64,000 bases of DNA from Bidens hawaiensis (taxonomy: Eukaryota > Streptophyta > Magnoliopsida > Asterales > Asteraceae), in NCBI GenBank assembly GCA_021521415.1, contig JAIQDT010000191.1, positions 682,001 to 746,000 of the forward strand, in the 5' to 3' direction. Positions 1 through 12,169 of this stretch are shown one piece after another. The notes under the pieces are model-generated. The model ran no database searches, was not told where the DNA came from, and worked only from the letters and a program-made list of their open reading frames with translations. Numbering within the stretch: position 1 is the stretch's first letter; the number at the start of each line of letters is the position of its first letter. The translations under genes were made by a program, and so were the position numbers.

Positions 1-951
1 CTAGGCTCATTCGACGGTTAACGATCCAAAATAACACATTTAACCACCTATATCCCATCCTCCTTAACCGTTTTACATTCGTTTTCAATCCATCATCAAG
101 TCTTAACCCTTTTCTAGCATAAAGCTTGAACCTTTATGGCTAAAATGTTCAAAACAAGATCTAGGGTCTATTTTAAATGAGTCGTTCATAACCATGATTA
201 CGTTAAGTCCATTTTAATCTTCAAGTTTGCAACTTTACAATTTCTCTAGACCCGATCTATCACCCTACCAATTTTCATGTAAATCCGTTCATGAAAAGCA
301 AACCTTTTTAACAAAAACGTACCTTTGAGGTTTTTGTGTGAAATCATTCGAGATGCTCAAAACCATATCAAACGAGCTCCGATTTGAGTGATTCAAGCGG
401 CCACAGAACCGTCTTATCCCGTTCTACAAACCTGTCAGCTCAACTTTGCCCGAAACCGCCGCTAAAGTCGCCGGAACAGCTGAACAGTCACCGGAATCTT
501 CACTTTTGAGCTGCTGTGGTTTTACTGAAAAAAACCGGACTTCCCGACGTCTGATCGAATATATTTTCGATGGAAAACTTCATTTATGTGTCAGGAATAC
601 TCGGTTAAAATTTGAGACCCATCCGACGGCTAGATCTCCGGGAATCGGTGTCTTTGTGGGTGTTTTTCTCAAAAACGGGAATTGGGTTAAGTGTGTGTTT
701 TGATGGTGTAGGCTATGGTGTGGAGATGTATGAAAATGGAAAGGATTAGGGTTTTAAGGGGTATTTATACTCCCTTAAGCCCGTGGACCTTAGGCCCAAC
801 TTTCCTTTTTGGTCCATAATTAATTCCATCTAATTAGCCTACTTATCCTTCCATCTTTATTATTTTATTTCTCTTCTATCTTAAGTAAACTTTTCCATCT
901 TAAATAAATAATGTATTAATTATTTATTCTTAGAAATTTCAGGATGTTACA
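1..951 (-). repeat. 3' LTR (partial) of the Tekay-like element
   Basis: This copy matches 5973-6923 and ends in GATGTTACA, which read on the minus strand is the LTR start TGTAACATC. It is cut by the start of the window, so about 1.6 kb of it and the outer target duplication cannot be seen. The open frame at 446-703 inside it has a counterpart in neither protein family nor orientation and is not called as a gene. Confidence 0.85.
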
Positions 952-969
952 AGTCTACCCTCCTTATAA
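952..969 (-). other. Polypurine tract of the Tekay-like element
   Basis: The minus strand next to the LTR start reads TTATAAGGAGGGTAGACT, a purine-rich primer site for plus-strand synthesis. About 15 bases upstream is TTTCGAGGACGAAA, a motif common just before the 3' LTR of plant chromoviruses. Confidence 0.75.
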
Positions 970-1099
970 GAGGTTTCGTCCTCGAAACCTGCTTAGTCCT
1001 TGTAAAAGGAATACTTCATGTATTCGCATTCTTTCTTGAACTGGCTTAGCTTCCTAACTTACCGGTTCATCCTTTGTCCCACATTCATCGAGTGATGTT

Positions 1100-3403
1100 A
1101 ATTAGTTTTGGCTTTCTAGGTAGCTTGTTCATGAATTCCTTGATGATACGTTTCCTTATTCAGACATTGATAGTGCATATCACCTCCACATGTATGGTCT
1201 CCTTCCTTGTCCTTTAAATTAGCACTGAATGACCTTTCCGTCCAATTACAACCTGTAGCAAATATGCTGCACTGCTTTGCAATACGTTCAAAACATATTA
1301 ATTCCCAAAAAAGGAAACCTTTCCAGTTTCTCCTTAAGGGTTACTTCTTAAAATCCCTTTGTCTATTCCTTGAGAGATAAAACTTCTTGCAATTCTTGAG
1401 CGCATCCATTGCATAACTTGTCAGAGGACTCCTTAAGTCACCACTTATACCTTCTTTCATTCTCAGCTCTGCATCAACATGTAAGGTTCATGAGTTATAG
1501 CTGTCTAAGGTAGCTTGATCATGAAGTCCATGATGATACATCTCCCTCTTTCTTGACTAATCAAGCCTTACGTTGTCCTATGAATCCATTTTTGTTTGTC
1601 GTTGCATATCAGGCTGTCAGATCTATCTTAACCAATTACCTTAACCGACTTCCTTTCTGGTATGTCTTGACCTTCTTTAATAATACCATTCTATCCCTTC
1701 CGTTCTAGAGGACTTCCCTTCCATGATCACATGATTATCAATTACTCACTAATCATTTGTGTCAAGACTCAATAAATCTAAACCATATCTACGCTTTCCT
1801 TGCATGTCTTCCCACTTTTTGTCCTTGGTTTCTAGCATTCTCTTGCAGTGTGACTTTCGGCTCCACATTCGTAACACTTGTGGTTGTTCTTATCAGTGTT
1901 GGCAAGGTATCATGTCTATCCATAACTGTCACATACCATGGACTCATCTTCATTTGACTTCTACTAAAGCGTTTCACTTCTATTAGTATATGCCTTCATT
2001 ATAACCGACATCTAGACTTATAACCTTCATCTAGGATTTGGCCTCGAAGATATCCATGACGTGAAATCCTCAGCCAACCAAATCCGATTTTCACCTTATA
2101 AGTATTATCTTCCAAATCTATGTGTAACTAGAGAATTCATTTCTTTTTCATCTTGCTCTCATCCTTTGTAACTTCTAATTGGGTCTCATGGATCTCGCTC
2201 ATGCAATCCGAAGTACTAACTAATTTATATTACTTAGTTGTCATGATAGCCTCTTCAACTTTACGACTTAGCGCGCCAGCGACCACATTAGACTCACAAG
2301 GATAATACTTGATTTCAAAATCACAATTCTTTTATCAGCCTTACCCATATTCTTGTCTTATATTTTGTTCCTTCTACTTGAAGCGATATCCAAACTCTTA
2401 TGACATGTATTAATGGTGCACCTTGAAAACCTAGCATACAATTACTTTCTTTAGCGCTCCAACACTTTTCGCAAGTGTTCAACATGATCGGACTTATTCC
2501 TTGAATATTTCAAGATTATCATCAACAAAAGCGATGTCAGATTTGCCCACGTTCAGATGACACACCCTATTCATCATAACCGTATCTATTGCTTGAGTAT
2601 TCGTCTATCCATGATATCACGAGAAAGTTGTAGTATTCATATCGCGTCTGATATGTTGTCTCAGCGATGTCTGCCTTTTCCACTTTCAACTGATGATAGA
2701 CTTCTCTGAGGTCTATTTGCGAGGACCAACTCGCACCTTGCATTTGATCAACAAATTATCCATTTGTGGCAACGAATATCTATTATTCACAGTAAGCTTA
2801 TTCAACTTGCAGTAATCTATACATATCCCCATACTTACGTCTTTCTCCTTCATGAACATCACCGGTACACCTTGCAGGGAAACACTCTATATTAAAGCAC
2901 CTTTGTCGAGGAGTTCTTGCAGTTTGGGCATCAACTCTTTCATCTTGGGCGGCGACATGCGGTAAGGTGCTTTCGCAACGGGCTGTGCTCCTGGTATTAA
3001 CTCTATTTGGAATTCTACCTTTCGTTCCAGTGGTAACCCGGAAAGTCCTATAGGAACACTTCTGGTTAGTCACACACTACATGAACATCTTTCATTTCTT
3101 TCGTGTCGGCCGTAGCTTTGACAACATCGCGAGGTGGGCACTGCACCCTTGCCTTAACAAACCTTCAACTTCTATCATCGGAATGATGTTAAGCCTTGAA
3201 CCTTCCTTATTGCCATAAACCGTCACTGTACCGCCATCCAATGACATAAACCTTATCAACTTACTCTTACATGCTATACGATCTTTAAACTCAAACGTCA
3301 AATCCATTCCCAAACGACATCGAACTCTCTTAAGGTCAATCATAAAGAGTAGCAGGAACTCACGTCCCTCTAGTTCTACCTTACAATTGTTAACCATACT
3401 CAT
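1100..3403 (-). pseudogene. Gag-pol relic with protease-RT linker, RT, integrase pieces and a displaced zinc knuckle
   Basis: On the minus strand, 3403-3092 resembles the protease-to-RT linker of chromoviruses (GMDLTFEFKDRIACKSK). About 3070-2700 shows the start of reverse transcriptase: [15 protein letters not shown], then GVPVMFMKEKDVSM with IDYCKLNKLT, a degenerate CIDYRELNKLT. Around 2690-2600 there is a degenerate YHQL region. 2200-2030 resembles the start of integrase. The integrase phrase normally read as MDFITKLP appears twice, near 1555-1495 and again near 1150-1105. A Gag zinc knuckle, CYECGAESHTAREC, lies at about 1890-1830 on the same strand, downstream of RT, where Gag does not belong. 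Stops and frameshifts are frequent. The part between 3420 and 4358 should hold gag, but I recognise nothing reliable there. Confidence 0.75.
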
Positions 3404-4359
3404 AGTTTAACGAAAGTATCGCTAGTGGTTTCTTCCATAGAGTTTCGGGTACACAACTACATTCTTATTAGCGTCTTCTTTCATATACGCTACACTATGT
3501 AGCCTCATCATTTCATGCATGTTCAATTAGGATATCTTGACAATCACCCGTCCTTCTCGATCATATCCGCTTCCTCATCGTTCGCTTCGTTACTCCCGAT
3601 CCCAACAAGTTCCCTTGTGGAGTTAACTATTGCAGGCATACTACATGTCTTGACTCATTTTATCTGGTTTATCTCCGTTTCTTTCATGTTGCTTTCACTT
3701 GGTTTTTCCTAGTTTGGGCTAACTTTGATGCTTTAGCGAACATTGTTAGCATTGTATTTCGAAACAGTGTTCATGACAACAAGCTCCAAGCGTGATCCTT
3801 ATTCATTACTTCCTAAGTCGATGTCCCACTGCTTTCGTATATCGCCTTGTCACATCTTCTTCAACAGGTGTCTGGATGACATGTGTCTTTCCACAGCGTC
3901 CAGTACATCCTCTTCGCGCTCGCCTCTTTGTATCAGTCATCTATCTTATCTCTAAGGAAACACAAACTTTATCACTCTAGGAATTATTTAGTACATGAAT
4001 TGTAAGGTAAGTAGTTAATGACATTGATCAAGTGTAATTAACTATTTGCATTACTCCTCAGGTTCTACATATTTTCCTTTATGATTTCACTTGTGGTAGT
4101 TTCTACTTTTAAACAGTTAATCAATCAAACAATCAATTAATCATATCCCTAACATACACATATCCCTAACATACACATATCCTTTCTTTAGCAATTAAGC
4201 TAACATTAACGTTCATTATTTGACCATACACTTTACCTTTACCGAGCTAGCTTGAGAGACACATGGCTATATTGAACTGGCACCTTCTTTCTTTTCTTAC
4301 TTAAATCTCATTCACTGTTCGAGTCTAAGCATGTAGGATGCTTAAATCTCTCGAACTTT

Positions 4360-4372
4360 GCTCTGATACCAA
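4360..4372 (-). other. Primer-binding site (initiator Met tRNA type)
   Basis: The minus strand reads TTGGTATCAGAGC, complementary to the 3' end of plant initiator Met tRNA, two bases from the LTR end. This fixes the element's orientation and identifies 4375-6923 as the 5' LTR. Confidence 0.9.
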
Positions 4373-4928
4373 CTTGTAAGGCCCCGTTACCGGTGCCTTA
4401 CATTTGAACGTTGGATTTACGCATCAACATAGTTCTAACAATCAGAGTAAATAAAAACATACGCGGAATATAAAAACTTTCATAAACATTACATTAATCC
4501 ATAATTTGTCTTAAAATAAACACCTAGTCTTTCAAAATATCATAACATTAAACATAAACGTCTTCCGATGCCAGCCTCTTATTCAATGCCACGTGTTCCC
4601 CTCAAGCGAGTTGTCTCATTCTACTCACATGCGTGCTTACTAAAAGTCAGCTACGCTGAGTGAGTTCTAGTTAATCATACATCGCACAATACATACATAC
4701 TTATATACTTCCGTTCATACTTTCATACTTTCATTTTACTTTCATACATTCATTCATACTTTCATATCTTACGTTATAAAGAGCATTACGCCCTACTTCC
4801 TCGAGTATTATTAGGGCCCGGTTCCCTCATTCCTTGGGTATTATTAGGGCCCGGTTCCCTCCTTCCTCTAATATTAGAAGGGTTCGGTTCCCTAGTTCTC
4901 GAATATTAGTAGGGTTCGATCCCTCCTT

Positions 4929-5156
4929 CCTCGAGTATCATTAGGGCCCGATTCCCTCTTCATAATCATACAACCATACATCATACCTCGAGTATTATTA
5001 GGGACCGGTTCCCTCTTCGTGACCATACAACCATACATCATACCTCGAGTATTATTAGGGCCCGGTTCCCTCTTCGTGACCATACAACCATACATCATAC
5101 CTCGAGTATTATTAAGGCCCGGTTCCCTCTTCATGACCATACAACCATACATTTCC
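4929..5156. repeat. 57-bp tandem repeat, four copies
   Basis: The unit starting CCTCGAGTATTATTAGGG occurs at 4929, 4986, 5043 and 5100, an exact 57-bp period with few mismatches. Shorter, more degenerate relatives lie just before it (4797-4928). The open frame spanning it on the minus strand is a by-product of the repeat and not a gene. Confidence 0.9.
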
Positions 5157-5639
5157 TTCTTTTATTAATTTTATCACATTCATACATATAAGCATACATA
5201 ACTTACATACATTATACATAGCATTACAACCTGACAGTACGTGCAATATCCGAAGATCGTTCACGTACCAACAAGCAATCATTCCTACATTTCACATCAT
5301 CACATAAGGCATACACTTATAACTTAGGATAAGTGTATTAACAAACATATCGAGTATGCACACAGCCCCGAAAACATAACAAGGAAGTGGGGCTAGAAAC
5401 TCACCTGAATCCTGTTGCGTTCCCCCGTAATCGTAATCCCTCTCTTTAATTGAGCACGGCTAACTGTTAAATATACATTCGTTAATTAACCGTTTTATTA
5501 TCTAAGTTGGTATTTTAGTTAACCAACACATTTTCTAAGTAGGGCTTGTTTGTCTAATCTTGCCTACGGGTCAATTAGGTAGATCAGGCCCACTGTTCGT
5601 GATAGCCTCTGGGCCAAACTGACCAGGCCCAAAGTCAAC

Positions 5640-5935
5640 AGAGAACTATGACCGAGAAATATTGGCAGAGAACCCATGTTGGACGAGAACTCTGTTTTGA
5701 CCGAGAACACTGTTCCTGAACAAGAACCTATGTCCTTGGCCGAGAACCTATGTTCTTGACCGAAAACACATGGTCACCGAAATCTCGAACTGACCAAGAA
5801 CTCGTGGTCACTGAGAACTCAATGGCCAAGAAGCCTGCTCACCGAGAACTCTCGTTGACCGAGATCTCATATTGGCCGGGTTATCGTGTTGACCGAAAAC
5901 CCAAGGCGGGTTCAGGTCACCGGGAACCCATGTCT
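5640..5935. repeat. Degenerate GACCGAGAAC minisatellite inside the LTR
   Basis: About a dozen imperfect copies of a ~20-25-bp unit built on GACCGAGAAC(C/T) follow each other. Spacing varies and copies are diverged, so this is an old array within the LTR. Confidence 0.7.
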
Positions 5936-6923
5936 GATGCTTTCAGCTCCTGTTTCTATCTTTAAATCCGTTCTAGGCTCATTCGACGGTTAACGATCCA
6001 AAATAACACTTTTAACCACCTATATCCCATCCTCCTTAACCGTTTTACATTCGTTATCAATCCATCATCAAGACTTAACCCTTTTCTAGCATAAAGCTTG
6101 AACCTTTATGGCTAAAACGTTCAAAACAAGATCTAGGGTCTATTTTAAATGAGTCGTTCATAACCATGATTACGTTAAGTCCATTTTAATCTTCAAGTTT
6201 GCAACTTTACAATTTCTCTAGACCCGATCTATCACCCTACCAATTTTCATGTAAATCCGTTCATGAAAAGCAAACATTTTTAACAAAAACGTACCTTTGA
6301 GGTTTTTGTGTGAAATCACTCGAGATGCTCAAAACCATATCAAACGAGCTCCGATTTGAGTGATTTAAGCGGCCACGGAACCGTCTTGTCCCGATCTACA
6401 AACCTGTCAGCTCACCTTCGCCTTAGACCGCCGCTAAAGTCGCCGGAACAGCTGAACAGTCGCCGGAATCTTCACTTTTGAGCTGCTGTGGTTTTACTGA
6501 TTAAAACCGGACTTCCCGACGTCTGATCGAATATATTTTCGGTGGAAAACTTCATTTATGTGTCAGGAATACTCGGTTAAAATTTGAGACCCATCCGACG
6601 GCTAGATCTCCGGGAATCGGTGTCTTTGTGGGTGTTTTTCTCAAAAACGGGAATTGGGTTAAGTGTGTGTTTTGATGGTGTAGGCTATGGTGTGGAGATG
6701 TATGAAAATGGAAAGGATTAGGGTTTTAAGGGGTATTTATACTCCCTTAAGCCCGTGGACCTTAGGCCCAACTTTCCTTTTTGGTCCATAATTAATTACA
6801 ACTAATTAGCCTACTTATCCTTCCATCTTTATTATTTTATTTCTCTTTTATCTTAAATAAACTTTTCCATCTTAAATAAATAATGTATTAATTATTTATT
6901 CTTATAAATTTCGGGATGTTACA

Positions 6924-8270
6924 AGATTTTATTAATCCAATATTTCTTTTAAAAACTGTTAGTAGAGATATATGATTATATGCTATGATTGTTTAATGAT
7001 TACAAAAAAAAAATTAACTAGTCAACCAAGATATCATTACCTATAAGTAATAAGATTAATAAATATGAAATCCATGAATAAGACTTACTTGTAAATTATA
7101 TGATCCACATGTCTAGATAAGGAGGAAACTATATTCTGGGTATCGGCTTTTGGTATTCTGATTTCACAAGACTTTTCCAAATGGTAACAACGTATGACGA
7201 TAGTGATATGGTGAAATTGAGTTATCCAAAAATGATACTAAGAGTCGTGCTGATAACGTGTTATGTAACAACGGACTATTAGCGTGAGCATATACACATA
7301 ATAATAGAGAGAATAGAGAGAAAAGATATTATTTTTTATTGATGTACATAACCAAATATAAGATACATCTAGTTATAAGGACATTGCATTAATACAAAGG
7401 TAATGAATAAATGAAGTTATGCATGTGGAGAGTCACTATATTAAAATGTATTCATAACAATAATAATGTTAGTTAAACTAATAATATGTTAATCTTAATT
7501 AAAACCCCACCGGATCCCAAACCCGTCATAGTTTTGTTATTATTATTTTGTTTATAATTAATAAAAATGATCGTCAACAATTAGGACCTTTGTTAACGTA
7601 TCCTGAATAGCTTATCCCTTTTTATCCTAAAATTCTATCACGTCTCATCCTCATTAATCCACTCGATAAGGTAAGTAATCACAACCCCCACCTTTACCGT
7701 TTTTTATATTTTTGGAGGCGTTTTGCGTTCACAAACTAAATAGATTAATTGTTCACTATAATTCCATTATCTGTGTAGATATGCAATTGCTCAATTAGTT
7801 TATTCATGTGAATGTAATTATGTGTTTATTTTGTTATGGTTGTTGGTATCTCATCCTCATCCTCATTAGTATGATCATACGCTGCCGGAGTAACTCGACC
7901 CGTTTGGGACAAGGAAAATGGCATTTTTTATATTATTGTTATGCTAGTTGTAGTAGTTCATGTTTATTAGAAGGAATTATCTTTTTCAATATTATGTATA
8001 TACAACACTCGTGATTACTTGCTCAACTTTATGTTGACAAACTATATATTTTCACGCATGACACATGCAACTTTTTTGGATGAAACAAGTGATGGAAGCT
8101 TAGTTGATAGCTTAGATTCCATGACGATTAAAGAACAATTTTTATTTTATTTTTATGTTTTTTATTGTAATGGTATGTTCTTTTGAGACAATGTTTGTGC
8201 TTTGTGTAATGAATAATTTAGATATTGACGCGTTTAATTACTTTAGTGTCTTTAGAGCTATGATACAACA
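6924..8270. other. No recognisable feature (AT-rich spacer)
   Basis: AT-rich DNA with short open frames that show no codon structure or family resemblance. I see no gene, LTR end or convincing terminal repeat here. Confidence 0.5.
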
Positions 8271-9230
8271 TTGTCGCGCCACAACATGTTCCGTCGTAGG
8301 TTGGGGTTGACAGAAGGAAGAGCGGGAGGCTCGAGCCGAGCCATCCAGGAGGTTGTTCTAGAAAGAAAACAACTCCTTATACAATATATGAGAAAAAGGT
8401 TTTGTGTGGTGCTTTGGTTGAAATATCCCAAGATCGACATGTCGGTATTTAATTTAACCTTTTTTTTGTTTCATATAAAAATTAAAATTATGTTTATAAC
8501 ATTTGTTAATCTATTTTAATGGTAGCGGACTATCAAAAGAGCAAAATATTTTCGGGCAAAGTGCGAGAGTTTTCTACTCGTTGGTGGGAAGTGGAGAAAG
8601 TACGGGCAATATGATATTAGGAAGTGGTCCGAAACTCACAAATTTGTCAGACTGTTTACGAATTTACTTAACAAAAACAGTCGTCGAATGCGAGCAAGTG
8701 GGAAGGATGATCAAGTTTACCAATTCACATGCGAATAAGGAAACGCCCAAGTGTTGAATAAGTGAGGGATGGTAAAAACGTGACACGTGGACTGCTTGTA
8801 GAAAATACTCAGATTGTGCTCTAAATTGGGCGAGTTAGTTGCACCGGACGAGGGTGGCTCAATGACAAAGCGTACAAAACTACTTCGTATGGTGCGTATG
8901 TATCATCTAGTAGCTCAGATGCTCATGTAGGCGTCGACCTAAATGTGCCCGGGCAAGAAGATCAACCACAAGTGCTACGTTGACCATCGGAAGGGACCGG
9001 GAAAAAAAAAGAACAACTACTGAGGTCGATCCAAAATCTGCTGAAAACGTCCACAAAATATCGAGTAATATCGAGGCGGTGACAGAGGTGAAAATTTCAT
9101 ATGAAAGGTTTAGGAAGTTAGAATTTCTTAACAAGTACTTTAGCAGCCTAGACCGATACGCCGCGAGATATTTGAAAAAGAACATGCGCTTGTTCTAGAG
9201 GAAACCAAAGAAGATCAAAGACAAAGTTGA
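8271..9230 (+). pseudogene. Decayed PIF/Harbinger-type ORF1 (SANT-like / NAM-associated protein)
   Basis: This stretch parallels the better copy at 10096-11258. A first-exon end with the SANT-like helix (KRFCVVLWLKYPKIDM) is followed by an AT-rich intron and TAG/CGGACTATCAAAAGAGC, the counterpart of GACTACCAAAAAAGC in the second copy. Further on, YVSSSSSDAHVGVDLNVPG matches the DCRVGFDLN segment of the other copy. Several stops and frame changes separate these pieces, so it is a relic. I did not find terminal inverted repeats around this copy. It retains a usable splice acceptor where the other copy has lost it. Confidence 0.7.
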
Positions 9231-9753
9231 AGAGTAAGAGACGGAGCTAGGAATAAATTTGTGTATATATATATATATATTAATGTTTTTAAGAAGTTTA
9301 ATGTTATTTTATTATGAAAGTTATTTTCTAATTTACATTATTGTTATATATTAAAAAAAGAGAAAATTCGTTAAAACCATCATTCGCCTTAATCACAACT
9401 GGGTTTAACAATGGCTTCAGCGGGCTTAGTGTCCAGACAGTGTCCAGTCAACAATGCATGATACAATATTATAGAAGGAATATAATGGAAAAATTCAACG
9501 GCAATATAGGCAAGTTCCATGATAAGGTCCATTTCTATCTATCGATGGTTGTCACAACACGAATGAACATCTATAGATAATAAATCATATTATAAAACTA
9601 GAAAAATAATAAAAATAAGAAATAGACAATTACCGGAAAATAAGTTAAAGGAGTGGGTATGAAAGCGTGAAGGACGCGTGGGCAGTAGTAATCTCCAACA
9701 TTCCCAAAACCAGTTAATATTAACGAAGCAACTACCTACAAACCTCGGACTTA

Positions 9754-11565
9754 GGCTGAGGGGTGTGGGGCGCTAACCTGGGCGCGAGAGCCCCTCCGCT
9801 CGCGCCCCCAGGCGCTAACCCCACACTACCGGGCGCGAACCGGGGCGCCAGCGCGAGCCCCCAGGCAGGCGTGAGTATGGTCGCGGGAGAAGAGAGAGAA
9901 AAGTGAACGTTGGAAAGGCAAAAGAGCCGTTGAACCAACTTCAAAATTAAAGAAAAGTGAACGTTGGATTAAAATTAAAAAAAAAAAAAAAAGTCCTATA
10001 TAATACACAACTTCAAAACACATTTCAACCATATCAAAACACAACTTCAAAATAAAACCCATTTCAACCCATCTTCCCAACTTTTTTTTAAAAAAATGTC
10101 TGGAAATTGGTACCCAAACCTAGATTCAGATTATATTGACGACGATTTATGGTCGTCACCAGACCAACCGATGTTTTATTCGGGGCCGCAAGAAACATCC
10201 GGCTTTCAACCATCCAACATACAACCGTCTCCTAACTTTGTTGTTCCAGAGACACAAGAATCACACGGTGATGCTACGGGAGCAAGAAGACGCGTCCACC
10301 GGAAAAAACAACTTGCAACGGACGGGCCGGGACCGGCTTCGACTCCGAGGACGAAACGGAAAACCACTCCGTGGTCATCGGATGAGAAGGAAGCCTTGTG
10401 TCGGGCTTGGATAGTCATTTCTGAGGATCGGCGTTGCGGTAATTGTTTTAACGTTTTTAAAAATGATTTTTAATAAAAAAGTTAAATAAAAAGGTTAACT
10501 GGAAATCTAATTTAATTATTCATTTTGCAACCGACTACCAAAAAAGCAAGGTTTTTTGGACAAAGGTTAGGGAGACGTTCTATACGCTCGTTGGGAGTAC
10601 AGAGCGAAACGCCGATATGATTTCGGGTCGGTGGTCCGAAATCAGAAAATTTGTCGGCTTGTTTACTAATCTTTTCAACAGGAACGCCGATCGTATGAGA
10701 CCAAGTGGCAGTGATGATTTGGGGGTTTACAATTTCACGGTCGAATAGTGGAGGCAGGAGTGTTTGCGGAGGTATGGGATGGTGAAGACGTGGGACGATT
10801 TAAAGTTGTGGGAGAGGTTGAAAAGGTGTTCCAAGTGGGTTGAGCTGGTGGCGCCGGACCTTGATGCGGAAGTAGGGCCGAAACGGACTAAAACTAGTTC
10901 GTCTGGAGCCTATAGCACTTCCGCCGGGTCGGATTGCCGCGTTGGATTCGACCTAAACATTGTGGGGGAGGAAACGTCTTCACCGCCGAGGAGGCGGCCA
11001 TTGGGAAGGGACGCCAATGGGAAAAAACCGGCTGAGGGGGGAGCTGTAAACATCGTCGATCTTGTTGAATCCCTCAATAAATTCAACAAAACCATGGGGG
11101 TGGTCTCTAATGACAAAAAGGAAAAAAGTCGAATGAGAGATTTGGACTTCCTTACTAGAGACTTCAGTAACCTAAATCCGGCCGATCAAATGCTGATGGA
11201 AAAGCAAAAGGAACGTATCCGAAAGAGGTTGATCGAAGAAGACCAAGCCGAAGAATAAGAATAATGTTTTTTTTAGTACTTTTATTTTTATTTTATTTTT
11301 AGATATTAATGTGTTTTTTTCATTAATGTGTGTTTTTTTTAATAATTTATGAGTTTTTTTAATAATACGTTTTTTGAATATATTTATAAAAAAATAAAAA
11401 AAAAATCCGCTGGAGCCCCTACTGGAGCCCCTCCACACCAGGGCCAGGGGCTCCACCGGGGGCTCCAACACCCCCCTTATCCAGTTTCTCTCTCTGCCAC
11501 ACGTCATAATATTATTGGCTGGAGCCCCCACTCGCGCCCCCATTAGAGCCCCACACCCCTCAGCC
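9754..11565 (+). mobile_element. PIF/Harbinger-type DNA transposon, ORF1-only, with TIRs and TTA target duplication
   Basis: The left end reads GGCTGAGGGGTGTGGGGC (9754-9771), and the complement of the right end (11548-11565) is the same 18 bases. The similarity extends imperfectly to about 40 bp (GCTAACCTGGGCGCGAG against TCTAATGGGGGCGCGAG). TTA lies directly outside both ends (9751-9753 and 11566-11568). A three-base TTA/TAA duplication is the hallmark of the PIF/Harbinger superfamily. The 1812-bp element carries only the ORF1-type gene and no DDE transposase, so it is non-autonomous. GC-rich subterminal blocks contrast with the AT-rich flanks. Confidence 0.85.
10096..11258 (+). pseudogene. 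ORF1-type SANT-like / NAM-associated protein gene of the Harbinger element, mildly damaged
   Basis: The start ATG (10096) follows a short leader inside the element. Exon 1 (10096-10438) encodes an acidic N-terminus, a basic linker (RRRVHRKK) and a SANT/trihelix-like start (KTTPWSSDEKEALCRAW). A donor GTAATT follows at 10439. The downstream exon resumes at DYQKSKVFWTKVRETFYTLVG and continues through the family phrase VYNF, an FDLN motif and a charged C-terminal helix ending at 11258. In plants such proteins are annotated as Myb/SANT-like or NAM-associated, and Harbinger ORF1 proteins help the transposase bind DNA. Two defects are visible: the expected acceptor reads TTGCAACC instead of an AG, and an in-frame TAG lies at 10746-10748. 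A function as a host gene is not supported. Confidence 0.75.
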
Positions 11566-11568
11566 TTA

Positions 11569-12169
11569 GAAACATCTTCCTTTAAACCCTTTTGTAAATA
11601 AAAGATTCTAGTAACTTTACTATGTCTTGTCGGGTCTTGTCACGCGCCTCCGTTTCCAGAATCATCACCACGCGACTGTCCTACACGTGTGCTTCACATC
11701 ATGTATTCAAAATGGTCAAACAAACCCTTTGAATGATTTGTTTCAAACCCTTTTGTTCTTTATTTATTTATATTTATTATTTATGTTTTTACAAGCAGTA
11801 GTTTACATATTGATTTGATATAAATTTTTAATGTTTTCCTTATTTAATAAACACCGATTTTTGCTCAAAGTAACGTTGGAAAAAATATTTATTAAAATGG
11901 TATTGATTCTAAAATATTTACCATAGTGTTTTAGTTGCTTGTTGATTTTTCACTCTTAATCTTATTAGATTACATTAATTAATTAAATAATTATTGGCTT
12001 GACTATCCTTATAACTGCATTTATAACTAGGTTATTGACCAGTGTACAACACGGGTAAAAGTATATAAATCGTCAAGTTAACCAATATATAATTTCCAAC
12101 AACAATACTTCTTCCGTCCAAATGAAAATATAATGGTTTGAAACACAAAGTTCAAGGTATATTAAATAA
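11569..12169. other. No recognisable feature (AT-rich spacer)
   Basis: AT-rich DNA between the Harbinger element and the Helitron-like end. I see no coding or repeat structure. Confidence 0.45.

Larger units (their letters stand above)
1..6923 (-). mobile_element. Degenerate Ty3/Gypsy (chromovirus, Tekay-like) LTR retrotransposon
   Basis: Bases 1-951 repeat the sequence of about 5973-6923, so two LTRs in direct orientation flank an interior of about 3.4 kb. Orientation is minus: GCTCTGATACCAA (4360-4372) is the complement of the initiator-Met primer-binding site TTGGTATCAGAGC and lies two bases from the LTR. A purine tract (complement of 952-969) with the chromovirus-typical stretch TTTCGAGGACGAAA just upstream lies at the other LTR. 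The interior is shorter than the usual 5 kb or so of gag-pol and is full of stops. The LTR pair differs at roughly 20-30 sites over 950 bp by eye, so the element is much older than the one at 27-36 kb. The LTR at 1-951 continues beyond the window. Confidence 0.85.
4375..6923 (-). repeat. 5' LTR (complete, 2549 bp) of the Tekay-like element
   Basis: The LTR runs from TGTAAGGCCCCGTTACC (plus-strand left edge) to GGGATGTTACA, giving the inverted TGTAA/TTACA ends. It contains a 57-bp tandem repeat (4929-5156), shorter degenerate copies of the same unit at about 4797-4928, and a GACCGAGAAC-type minisatellite (5640-5935). The first ~1.1 kb is related to the LTR beginning at 48166. Flanking bases 6924-6928 are AGATT; the matching target duplication lies outside the window. 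Confidence 0.85.
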
